From Chitinophaga dinghuensis (GTDB lineage Bacteria > Bacteroidota > Bacteroidia > Chitinophagales > Chitinophagaceae): 64,000 bases of DNA. The stretch spans positions 434,001-498,000 of the forward strand of contig NZ_QLMA01000006.1 in assembly GCF_003259435.1 (NCBI RefSeq), given 5' to 3'. A model generated the notes under the pieces. That model made no database searches and was not told the DNA's origin. It saw only the letters and a list, made by a program, of their open reading frames with translations. This document shows, piece by piece, positions 41,272-49,276 of this stretch. The first letter of the stretch is position 1; each line of letters starts with the position of its first letter. A program made the position numbers and the translations under genes.

Positions 41272-42513
41272 ATGATACCCACAAATACAATAACGGAAAG
41301 AACCCAACATTTTCTGGATCTGGAAGAACAGTACGGCGCGCATAACTATCACCCGCTGCCAGTGGTTTTAGACCGAGGCAAGGGCGTATACCTGTGGGAC
41401 GTTGACGGTAAACAATATTATGATTTTCTGTCAGGCTACAGCGCTGTTAACCAGGGGCATTGTCACCCGGCGATCATTGCCACGCTGATAGAACAGGCAC
41501 AAAAACTTACTTTAACCTCCCGGGCATTTCATAGCGACCTACTGGGAGAGTATGCAGAATATATCACCCGTTTCTTCGGATATGATAAGGTACTGCCGAT
41601 GAACACTGGGGTGGAAGCGGTGGAAACAGCCCTGAAACTGTGCCGTCGCTGGGGATACCAGGTAAAAGGAATACCGGAAAACAAGGCTAAGATTATCGTC
41701 TGCGGCCATAATTTCCACGGCCGTACTTTAAATGTCATTTCTTTCAGTACCGATGCGGACGCCAGAAACAATTTTGGTCCTTACATGCCTGGTTATGAAA
41801 TTATTCCTTTCAATAACCTGTCCGCATTGGAACAGGCCTTACAGGATAAAAACGTAGCAGGTTTCCTGGTAGAACCCATCCAGGGAGAAGCCGGTGTGGT
41901 AGTCCCAGACGAGGGCTATCTGGCACAGGCTTACCAATACTGTAAAGATGCGAATGTATTGTTTATGGCAGACGAGATCCAGACCGGCCTGGCGCGTACC
42001 GGCAGAATGCTGGCCTGTGATCATGAAAATGTAAGACCTGATATTCTGATACTTGGTAAAGCATTGTCAGGTGGAACCCTGCCTGTGAGTGCTGTTCTCG
42101 CCGATGACGATATTATGCTGACGATCAAGCCAGGAGAACATGGTTCCACTTATGGTGGTAATCCCCTTGCTTGTAAAGTAGCCATGACTGCACTGGAAGT
42201 ACTCAAAAACGAAAAAATGGCGGAAAATGCCGAGGCGATGGGCATCTTGCTCCGTAAAGGATTGCAGGATATACAATCTCCTTACATTACCACCATCCGC
42301 GGAAGAGGACTGCTGAATGCCATTGTTGTTCAACACGATGATCCGGAAGCAGCCTGGGATCTCTGCCTTACTTTAAAAGACAACGGCCTGCTGGCAAAAC
42401 CCACCCATGGCGATAAAATCCGATTCGCTCCACCGCTGCCCATTAATGCAGCACAGGTGATGGATTGTGTCAGCATTATTCAGCGCAGTCTGGAATCAAC
42501 ATTCCATCGCTAA
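41272..42513 (+). CDS. rocD: Ornithine--oxo-acid aminotransferase
   Basis: A 413-residue class III PLP aminotransferase that converts ornithine to glutamate semialdehyde. Characteristic segments are LDLEEQYGAHNYHPLPVVL at the N-terminus, MNTGVEAVETALKLCRRWGY, NFHGRTLNVISFSTD, PIQGEAGVVVPD, and LLGKALSGG-like LILGKALSGG with the Schiff-base Lys263. GEHGSTYGGNPLA follows. This is the ornithine rather than acetylornithine type (NYHPLPVV and EEQYGAHNY). It is cotranscribed with the downstream membrane protein gene (28 bases) or with the ACBP gene. Confidence 0.95.
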   Translation: MIPTNTITERTQHFLDLEEQYGAHNYHPLPVVLDRGKGVYLWDVDGKQYYDFLSGYSAVNQGHCHPAIIATLIEQAQKLTLTSRAFHSDLLGEYAEYITRFFGYDKVLPMNTGVEAVETALKLCRRWGYQVKGIPENKAKIIVCGHNFHGRTLNVISFSTDADARNNFGPYMPGYEIIPFNNLSALEQALQDKNVAGFLVEPIQGEAGVVVPDEGYLAQAYQYCKDANVLFMADEIQTGLARTGRMLACDHENVRPDILILGKALSGGTLPVSAVLADDDIMLTIKPGEHGSTYGGNPLACKVAMTALEVLKNEKMAENAEAMGILLRKGLQDIQSPYITTIRGRGLLNAIVVQHDDPEAAWDLCLTLKDNGLLAKPTHGDKIRFAPPLPINAAQVMDCVSIIQRSLESTFHR

Positions 42514-42541
42514 ATACCCGGAATATTAAATTATCAGATAC

Positions 42542-43183
42542 ATGGCGGACAGCCACAAAGCCATCCGGAGCTCCGGATGGAGTACCGACCTGCTCATCGG
42601 TTTTCCTGATGGGTTATTCCTGCTTTTTTTCTCTACGCAGGTGATACAGCACTTCCCAATGGAAGTGCAAAAATTCTACAACCTCCAGTTGGCCATCTGG
42701 CTGATTGGTACGTTGCTGGTTATGTTCAGCGCTTTCCGTGCCAATCGCGGAGATCTGCAACATGATAATCCCCTGCTCACTCCTGAAGAAAAACAAAAAT
42801 TACAAGGATTAGATATCAGTGAAACGACCATCGATCATATCGCCGACGAAATGAAAAAAGATGCGGACCTATGGGAACGTACACTGGCAGAAGAAAAGGT
42901 AAAGGAAACTACGTATAGTCGTGGCCGTGCTATCAGCAGCGCTATATTCACGGGACTCTTTTTTCTGATGGGCGGAGGCTTGTCGGTGTATCCGTATCTC
43001 GCTAATGAAAATTTCAATGCTGCTTCTCAAACCAGCATGATGCTGGTTTTCCTGGGATTAACTATATTCAGCTTTATCAAAGCCAGATTAACAGCACAGC
43101 GCCCATTACCAATTGTTATTCGCTATTGGTTAATGGGCGCTGGTATTTTAGCAGGCGCCTGGATCCTGCAGAAAGTATGGTAA
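42542..43183 (+). CDS. Membrane protein, VIT1/CCC1-like
   Basis: A 213-residue inner-membrane protein with about four helices. The beginning STDLLIGFPDGLFLLFFSTQ resembles the start of VIT1/CCC1 iron/manganese transporters (G-x-x-D-G-x-x-x-x-F). The segment AISSAIFTGLFFLMGGGLSVYPYL resembles their penultimate helices (sfllGgl-PLlpyl). Between these a charged cytoplasmic helix region (80-135) corresponds to the metal-binding domain of VIT1, though its Glu pattern is reduced. Function in metal transport is possible but unproven. It follows rocD by 28 bases. Confidence 0.7.
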   Translation: MADSHKAIRSSGWSTDLLIGFPDGLFLLFFSTQVIQHFPMEVQKFYNLQLAIWLIGTLLVMFSAFRANRGDLQHDNPLLTPEEKQKLQGLDISETTIDHIADEMKKDADLWERTLAEEKVKETTYSRGRAISSAIFTGLFFLMGGGLSVYPYLANENFNAASQTSMMLVFLGLTIFSFIKARLTAQRPLPIVIRYWLMGAGILAGAWILQKVW

Positions 43184-43187
43184 GCGT

Positions 43188-43586
43188 TTATTTATCTACT
43201 CTGGTAAACAGTACGGATAAAAATGCTGCCAGGGCAGCCGCTACAGAGATATATAATGCAATATGAGTTTGTGGACAGATACCAATCTCACAACGAGAGA
43301 ATATCATCATATTCCGGAATGTCCATGCCAGCAGGAATCCGCATACAAACAGATTTACACGCAACGTCCATTTTTTGCGCAATGCAAACATCGCCAGCGC
43401 TACCACTGAGAGGAAAATATTCAGTTTTCCCGGTTCTCCATAGCTGGAACCTACTGTATTCACACCGGTAAATATCAAATGCTTCAAATGCACATCATTG
43501 ATTTCTGACCATGGCAGGAAAGCACAGATAATAATTACTGCCGAGGCGATGATACCAATAATCCTGGTTATAGACATAAAACTCAT
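43188..43586 (-). CDS. Hypothetical four-helix membrane protein
   Basis: A 132-residue protein with four predicted transmembrane helices (about 6-27, 53-69, 75-95 and 106-127). The first loop has the conserved-looking WSEINDVHLKHLIFTGVN. I do not recognise a family. It is convergent with the VIT1-like gene (4-base gap). Upstream lies the imperfect-palindrome repeat at 43612-43734. Confidence 0.7.
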   Translation of the reverse strand: MSFMSITRIIGIIASAVIIICAFLPWSEINDVHLKHLIFTGVNTVGSSYGEPGKLNIFLSVVALAMFALRKKWTLRVNLFVCGFLLAWTFRNMMIFSRCEIGICPQTHIALYISVAAALAAFLSVLFTRVDK

Positions 43587-43611
43587 TTTAGGGAAGCGAA
43601 GGTAAGGGTAT

Positions 43612-43734
43612 CTCGCAAAGACGCAAAGAGAAAATAAGAACGCAAAGGAGTTATGTTGAAATATATTATTTAAAATCTAAACAACTTTATTTCTCTTATT
43701 TGCGGCCTTTGCCCCTTGGCGTTCTTTGCGTGAA
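43612..43734. repeat. Imperfect-palindrome intergenic repeat with paired CGCAAAG words (second copy)
   Basis: The left arm has CTCGCAAAG (43612-43620) and CGCAAAGGAG (43641-43650), spaced 20 bases. The right arm, read on the minus strand, begins TTCACGCAAAG (43734-43724) and has further GCAAAGG words. The element fills the gap between the S9 peptidase stop and the small membrane protein start and matches the arms of the copy at 23554-23652. Confidence 0.75.
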
Positions 43735-43735
43735 A

Positions 43736-45919
43736 TCATCTGGCGCCCGGAGCGCAATGCGTCCTCACGAAATTGGTGAAGAGCGTAGACAGATGTTCAT
43801 CTGTTCCCTCTCCTTCTGAAATACTGTGTGAACGATTCGGATAGGCCATGAACTGCAGTTGCTTGTTATATTTGATCAGGGCGTTCAGCATCATTTCAGA
43901 ATTCTGATAGTGCACGTTATCATCTCCTGTTCCCTGAATCATCAACAGATTACCTTCCATATGTTCTGCATAAGATACCGGCGAACCTTTCTTATAGGCT
44001 TCCATATCTTCCTGCGGTAAACCCGTATAACGTTCCTGGTAAATATTATCGTAGGTCAGCAAATTCGTTACAGGCGCGATAGAAACGCCGGACTTGAACA
44101 CGCCTGGATATTGACAAAGCAGGTTCAGCGTCATGGTACCGCCGCCGCTCCAGCCCCAGATAAGGGTACGGGACGAATCGATGAATGAATATTTTTCCAT
44201 CAGCGCTTTTGCTGCCATCGCCTGATCGCGGGTATCAATTACGCCAATTTTCTGATAGATGGCTTTTCTCCATTCTCTTCCTTTAGGCAGTGGCGTACCA
44301 CGGTTATCGAAAGATACATAGACGTACCCGTCATCTGCCATGTTACCTTTGTATAGTCTGTCTCTGCCCACATGCCAGGAATCCAGTGTGGTAGCGGCGG
44401 CAGGACCTCCATACACCGTAAATATGACAGGATATTTTTTGGATGGATCGAAGTTCGTCGGCCTCACCATAAAACCATCCATCTTTACGCCATCAACTGT
44501 TGTTACCTGCACATACTCCAGGTTCTTGGCAGGGTTGGCAAATTTTGTCAATCCTTCTTCCATCTTCTTACTTACGGCCGGCGCTTCCTTCAGGTTGATG
44601 AATTCATTCAGCGGACGATATAGTTTCCAGGTAGACAAGGAATGGTATGTCCACAAGCTATTAGGCGACATTTCATACTTATTGGTACCGCTAAATGCAG
44701 CAGGGGTCAGCTTTTCCGCCGGGCCTCCTGTCATAGGCACTTTGTAGAGGTATTGCTGCACTGGATTATCAGGAGAAGCAAGGAAATAAATAGCATTAGT
44801 AGCCTCATCTGCACGTAACAACTTGATGACATCGTAATTACCTGGTGTCAGGAGTTTTACGGTATTATTAGTCAGAGAGACATGATATATATGACGCCAG
44901 CCATCTTCTTCACTCAGCCACAGGAAGGACTTTCCATCAGGCAGGAAGTCCCAGCCTCTGATACCGGTATCATCCCAGGTACCTTTGGTGTCTATCCATG
45001 CCGCATCTTTTTCAGTGTAGATGGTTCTGGTAGCGCCATTGTCGGCACGACATACCATAATCTTACTTTCATTCTGGCGTCTGTTCAGCTGCTGAATGAT
45101 CAGTTCATTAGAATTTGGAATCCACTCCATTCTTGGAATATAGTGCTGCCGGGGATCTCCGGGCACATTCATCCAGTTGGTGCGGGCCGTTTGAATATTT
45201 ACTACCCCTACTCTGCATGCGGATGGGTCCTGGCCAGCAACCGGATATTCCACCGGAATGGTAAAGGAATAGATAGAGTCTGTGTTATTGATCATGAGGA
45301 AGTCGCGTGTTTTGGTAGCATCCAGCTGCCAGTAGGCAATGCTTTTGCTATCAGGACTCCAGCGGAATCCATCGCGGCAATCCAGTTCTTCTTCATATAC
45401 CCAGTCGAATGTACCGTTAATAAAGTGACGGTTACCATTTGTGGTCAGGGCTTTTATTGCGCCGGTATTGAGGTCTTCCACGTAAATGTTATGCTCACTG
45501 ACGTATGCAGCGTTCTTTCCGTCTGGGGAAATCTTGGCAAACATGAGGGAAGAAGCAGGTCTGCCTTTACCTAACTGGCGTAGTTTTTTGGTGTTCAGGT
45601 CCAGTACCCAGTAGTCGCCTTTGGTTTCATAACGCCAGACTCTGCGGGTATTGGTAAACAATAATACACGGGAATCCTGCTGGTAAAACTGGAAGCTTTG
45701 CACGTCCAGTGGCTCCTTGGAGCCCGCGGGGGTCATCAGGCTTACAGGCACTTTAAGCGTGGACGCCTCTCCATTGCAGGGCATATAAGCGATACCATCT
45801 TTTTGCATCTGATAGGTACCGGATCCTTCTTTACTCCATTGAAACATGGGGCCCGGCTGAGCCTGCAACAGGAGTACCGCCCCCTGCAGGAATAACATTA
45901 ACAGGGTAATTCTTTTCAT
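43736..45919 (-). CDS. Secreted S9-family peptidase (dipeptidyl peptidase IV-like)
   Basis: A 727-residue exopeptidase with a signal peptide (MKRITLLMLFLQGAVLLLQAQ). Residues about 60-470 form the DPP4 N-terminal propeller, containing the double-Glu-type motif WVYEEELDCRDGFRWSPD, which in DPP4 binds the substrate amino terminus. The C-terminal alpha/beta hydrolase domain has GGPAAATTL, the nucleophile Ser591 in GWSGGG, the acid in GTGDDNVHYQNSE and His698 in NRSHSISEG. All three triad residues are present. Such enzymes release Xaa-Pro dipeptides in the periplasm. Together with S10 and M1 peptidases it points to protein/peptide scavenging. Confidence 0.95.
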   Translation of the reverse strand: MKRITLLMLFLQGAVLLLQAQPGPMFQWSKEGSGTYQMQKDGIAYMPCNGEASTLKVPVSLMTPAGSKEPLDVQSFQFYQQDSRVLLFTNTRRVWRYETKGDYWVLDLNTKKLRQLGKGRPASSLMFAKISPDGKNAAYVSEHNIYVEDLNTGAIKALTTNGNRHFINGTFDWVYEEELDCRDGFRWSPDSKSIAYWQLDATKTRDFLMINNTDSIYSFTIPVEYPVAGQDPSACRVGVVNIQTARTNWMNVPGDPRQHYIPRMEWIPNSNELIIQQLNRRQNESKIMVCRADNGATRTIYTEKDAAWIDTKGTWDDTGIRGWDFLPDGKSFLWLSEEDGWRHIYHVSLTNNTVKLLTPGNYDVIKLLRADEATNAIYFLASPDNPVQQYLYKVPMTGGPAEKLTPAAFSGTNKYEMSPNSLWTYHSLSTWKLYRPLNEFINLKEAPAVSKKMEEGLTKFANPAKNLEYVQVTTVDGVKMDGFMVRPTNFDPSKKYPVIFTVYGGPAAATTLDSWHVGRDRLYKGNMADDGYVYVSFDNRGTPLPKGREWRKAIYQKIGVIDTRDQAMAAKALMEKYSFIDSSRTLIWGWSGGGTMTLNLLCQYPGVFKSGVSIAPVTNLLTYDNIYQERYTGLPQEDMEAYKKGSPVSYAEHMEGNLLMIQGTGDDNVHYQNSEMMLNALIKYNKQLQFMAYPNRSHSISEGEGTDEHLSTLFTNFVRTHCAPGAR

Positions 45920-46207
45920 CTGATTTTAAATAAGTTGCAATGGTAACAAAAAAATAAAAACAATGCGAACATTTGCCCGATGCGGGCGTTATGAGAGGCA
46001 ACGACCTGGAAAGGTATAATAAAATCTGTGCTATTTTTGATTATGTGGATAAAAAGTTATGTATAAAGCAAAAATATTCATATGATTTTATCTATTTTTA
46101 TGCAAGAAATAATAATTAGTTAATGAGAATCAGCCGGTTAAGACCTAAGTATGTTTACCTGCCTGAAATTCTGAAAATTTTATCCTGATAGAAAAACCAT
46201 AATAGTT

Positions 46208-46465
46208 ATGATTCAACTGACATTATCTTATAAGAACCGCGAATTCAACCAACTCGAAGATTCATTCCTGGCACAACTGGCAGAAAACACGAAGAAGTTA
46301 CTGTACGCTTTACTGGAAGATATTTACGATCTCGTTATTAAAGAGAAAGGTCGTTTCCGTATCAATCTGGATCACCACCCAAAAATTGAAGTAGAAGGTT
46401 TCAGCAGCGATCTGCAAGATCAGATCGAGCGTACGCTCCGTGGCGAATACGACTACGATTATTGA
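46208..46465 (+). CDS. Hypothetical small protein
   Basis: An 85-residue acidic soluble protein I do not recognise. The sequence is helix-rich in the first half (FLAQLAENTKKLLYALLEDIYDLVI) and ends in a short acidic, Tyr-rich tail (GEYDYDY). Clear coding character and the tidy start support a real gene. A perfect TAnnTTTG box (46032-46039) lies 170 bases upstream in an AT-rich gap and may drive it. No neighbouring gene explains its role. Confidence 0.7.
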   Translation: MIQLTLSYKNREFNQLEDSFLAQLAENTKKLLYALLEDIYDLVIKEKGRFRINLDHHPKIEVEGFSSDLQDQIERTLRGEYDYDY

Positions 46466-46541
46466 TTTGGTTAGTTGCATCGGAATTGCTGTAGGCAGGC
46501 GGGGATTACTTATCTTGCACCCCTAAATGTAATATCACCGA

Positions 46542-47153
46542 ATGCAGCTTACCTTCATTCAAGTATTGGAGTTATTGGGAACTTTTGCGTTTGCCATATC
46601 CGGGGCAACAGCAGCCATCAACAAATCTTATGATGTCATCGGACTGCTTACACTGGCGTTTGTAACTGCCATTGGGGGCGGTACTATCCGCGACCTGCTT
46701 ATAGGAGCCACACCTGTGGCCTGGATGACGGATGAACTGAGTAATAGCGCTATTATCATTGCTGCTGTTATTGCCGCTCTCTTTTTCTCCTACGTCAAAA
46801 GACTGCATCACTGGCTGACTATTTTCGACGCAATCGGTTTAGCCTTATTTACCGTAACCGGGATCAATAAAGGGATTGCGGCTGGTCTTCCCATGCCCAT
46901 TTGTGTGGCGCTAGGCACTATTACCGGTACTTTCGGCGGCTTGTTGCGCGATGTTATCAGCGGAGAACAACCTATTCTATTCACCAGAGAAATCTATGCC
47001 GCCGCTTCTATCGCTGGCGGAACGCTCTATGTAGCAGGCGCATATTACCATGCAGATCCAGGTTTAATTCAGAGTATAGCCGTTACCGTTATAGTCACAA
47101 TTAGATTGGTAAGTTTACGCTATAACTGGCAGCTACCGCGACTCCGCGCATAA
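46542..47153 (+). CDS. TRIC/UPF0126 family trimeric cation channel-like protein
   Basis: A 203-residue inner-membrane protein of seven helices arranged as two UPF0126 repeats. Key segments are FAFAISGATAAINKSYDVIG, then TAIGGGTIRDLL in the first repeat and TGTFGGLLRDVISGEQP in the second. The GGGxxRD and GGxxRD motifs are the family mark and line the pore of TRIC-type channels. Prokaryotic TRIC proteins conduct monovalent cations (family knowledge). It has 56 bases to the MarC gene and both point the same way. Confidence 0.93.
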   Translation: MQLTFIQVLELLGTFAFAISGATAAINKSYDVIGLLTLAFVTAIGGGTIRDLLIGATPVAWMTDELSNSAIIIAAVIAALFFSYVKRLHHWLTIFDAIGLALFTVTGINKGIAAGLPMPICVALGTITGTFGGLLRDVISGEQPILFTREIYAAASIAGGTLYVAGAYYHADPGLIQSIAVTVIVTIRLVSLRYNWQLPRLRA

Positions 47154-47209
47154 ATTTTTACCACTATAATATTATACCTTATCAGTAATAAAATTCATAT
47201 ATTGCTGTT

Positions 47210-47854
47210 ATGAGGGAATTATTCGATAACTACTTTGCATTTGCTACCACCGTGTTCATGGGATTGCTCGCGATTGTGAATCCTATTTCTGCTATTCCGG
47301 TATTCCTGGAGCTGACCTCCAATATGGATAAGCCCTCGCGGCGGAACATTGCTACCAAATCCGTGCTGATTGCCTTTTCCATTATCGCTGTATTCAGTGT
47401 GGCGGGTAAACTGATTTTTCATGTATTCGGTATTACATTAGCTGCGTTGCGTGTTACAGGTGGGATTCTTGTATTTGTTATCGGTTATGAAATGGTGCGT
47501 GGAAAAGGAGAAGACAAACAAAATCCTAAACTGGGCGATCAACCTGTAAAAGCGGACCAAGGTATCAGTGTGGCTATTACGCCACTGGCAATGCCCCTGC
47601 TGGCCGGCCCAGGAACTATTACCACCTCTATGAGTTATTCTGCTGCTAAAGACGTATATCATCTTCTGATTGTAATGGCTGTCTATGCGCTGATCTGTTA
47701 TATTACTTATATGCTGTTCATTGCCGGCGATAAAATTGTGAAAGTCATTGGAACCAATGTCATGATGGTGATAACCAAAATGATGGGCTTAATCCTGGCC
47801 GTTATTGGCGTACAGATGCTTGCTCTTGGAGCCATGGAGCTATTCAAACTTTGA
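47210..47854 (+). CDS. MarC family integral membrane protein
   Basis: A 214-residue protein with six helices. The first repeat has ATTVFMGLLAIVNPISAIPVF with the typical N-P-I, and the second has ITPLAMPLLAGPGTITTSM, a strong MarC signature. The protein is normal in length. The function of MarC is unclear in all bacteria; older claims of antibiotic resistance were not upheld. It follows the TRIC gene by 56 bases. Confidence 0.93.
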   Translation: MRELFDNYFAFATTVFMGLLAIVNPISAIPVFLELTSNMDKPSRRNIATKSVLIAFSIIAVFSVAGKLIFHVFGITLAALRVTGGILVFVIGYEMVRGKGEDKQNPKLGDQPVKADQGISVAITPLAMPLLAGPGTITTSMSYSAAKDVYHLLIVMAVYALICYITYMLFIAGDKIVKVIGTNVMMVITKMMGLILAVIGVQMLALGAMELFKL

Positions 47855-48181
47855 TTTTTCTTTCCCCGAACAAAACAATTTCATTTTGCCTTGTGTTATA
47901 AAGGTATAAATACTGACATGTAGAGCTAGAGAGAAAAATCGGCCCCTACCCGATCTGAAAAACAGAGACAATCCTTTTTACTTACTGTAAAATAAAATCT
48001 TTCGTCACCTTAGGTGATGCAGTATATTTTTTCGATTAACAACAGGTAAAATCCGTTATTGATTACTAGGTGGATGTTATCGTTCCCTTTTTTCAATAGG
48101 AACATTAAAATCAATATAGACGGAACAGTTAGCAGAAAAGCCGTCCCGATTCTTCGGGACGGCCGGTATTTTAGGGCATAC
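47855..48181. other. 327-base intergenic region, AT-rich, ends in a terminator
   Basis: It separates convergent genes (MarC and the RND adaptor). A TCACC-TTA-GGTGA inverted repeat sits at 48005-48017, followed by TATATTTTTT, and the adaptor terminator lies at 48134-48163. No reading frame or promoter box for a gene was recognised. Confidence 0.5.
48134..48163 (-). terminator. Terminator of the RND efflux operon
   Basis: A perfect 10-bp stem, GCCGTCCCGA (48140-48149) with its complement (48154-48163), has a TTCT loop. On the minus strand it is followed by CUUUUCU, 18 bases past the adaptor stop codon. Confidence 0.85.
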
Positions 48182-49276
48182 CTATTCTATGATGGCGCCT
48201 TCTTTTATTTCATCTGTTGCAACGGCAATTACCTGATCGCCTTCATGCAAATCGCCAAAGACTTCTGTAGAATCATTATGATGATTTCCTTCTTGTACAT
48301 CTATCCATTTCGCATGATGATCTTTTACCACTACCACATACTTTCTTTCTGTAGATGCTACCACCGCCGATCCTGGCACTACTACCGCTTTTGCGGAGCC
48401 GTCTACAGGTAATGTTACTTCTGCATACATTCCTGATTTAAGCGAATTATCCTTATTAGGGACATCTATCTCCACAGCTTCAGATCTGTAACGATCGCTG
48501 AGCGTACCTGCCTGCCTGCTGATCGCTCCTCTGAACGTAGTGCCTGGTAATGCATTCACCTGAAAAGTCACCGGAGCGGCTTCTTTCAGCTGTGCGCTTA
48601 ATATCTCTGGCACCTGCAACACCAGCCTCAACCTACCTTCTTGTTCCAACATCAACATAGGTTTGTCGTCCACTTTGGTGGCCGGCCCCACCAATGCGCC
48701 CGGGTGGATATTACGCTCTGTTATCACGCCATCAAAAGGGGCCGTAACAATAAGGTAGCCTTTCATCACCTGCGCTGCGGCGAGATTTGATTTTTCGGTG
48801 TTCATCAGGGCACTGTCTGCCAGCATTTTTGCACGGGCCATTTCCAGATCATGTGGTGCAATGGTTCCTGGCGTTTCGCTGGTGGCCAGCATACGCTCGA
48901 AATTATCTTTACTGGCGGCATACAATGCGGATGCCTGCAAATAGCGGGATTGAGCAGCCAGATACTGTTCCATTATTTCCGGCGCTTCCAGTTGCAAGAG
49001 CAGCTGCCCTTTATGTACATGGCTACCGCGGTCTACTGCCACCGTTTTAATAAAACCGTTGACCTTTGGAAAGATGCTGACTTTCTCAAACGCCTCTAAA
49101 ACACCAGGCAGCTGTAAACTTGTTGCCAGCGGCTGTTTTACGACGGTAGCTAATGCGTATTTTTTAGGCGTGGGAATTTTCACTTTCGCTTTCGCATCGG
49201 AATGATGACAGGAAGTCATCATCACGGCTGTACCAGCTACCAGCAATATTTGAACGAATGTTTTATACGGTTGCAT
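48182..49276 (-). CDS. RND efflux periplasmic adaptor lipoprotein
   Basis: A 364-residue membrane-fusion protein. The N-terminus has a lipobox (MMTSC, Cys23), so it is anchored in the inner membrane. Lipoyl halves are KVSIFPKVNGFIKTVAVDRG and TAPFDGVITERNIHPGALVG, flanking a helical hairpin of about 65 residues. A beta-barrel and a C-terminal membrane-proximal domain (VVVPGSAVVAS) follow. It is the last gene of the TolC-RND-adaptor operon; its start overlaps the RND stop by 14 bases. Gene order (adaptor last) is opposite to most AcrAB-type operons but known in Bacteroidota. Confidence 0.94.
   Translation of the reverse strand: MQPYKTFVQILLVAGTAVMMTSCHHSDAKAKVKIPTPKKYALATVVKQPLATSLQLPGVLEAFEKVSIFPKVNGFIKTVAVDRGSHVHKGQLLLQLEAPEIMEQYLAAQSRYLQASALYAASKDNFERMLATSETPGTIAPHDLEMARAKMLADSALMNTEKSNLAAAQVMKGYLIVTAPFDGVITERNIHPGALVGPATKVDDKPMLMLEQEGRLRLVLQVPEILSAQLKEAAPVTFQVNALPGTTFRGAISRQAGTLSDRYRSEAVEIDVPNKDNSLKSGMYAEVTLPVDGSAKAVVVPGSAVVASTERKYVVVVKDHHAKWIDVQEGNHHNDSTEVFGDLHEGDQVIAVATDEIKEGAIIE

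Noticed and set aside
43736..45919. Prolyl oligopeptidase rather than DPP4-type S9
   Set aside because: The double-Glu-containing motif WVYEEELDCRDGF of the DPP4 N-terminal domain is present, favouring the DPP IV branch.
46032..46039. TATTTTTG as a promoter box for the 46208 gene
   Set aside because: It is an exact TAnnTTTG match but sits 170 bases upstream in AT-rich DNA, where such matches are expected by chance; mentioned only in the gene entry.
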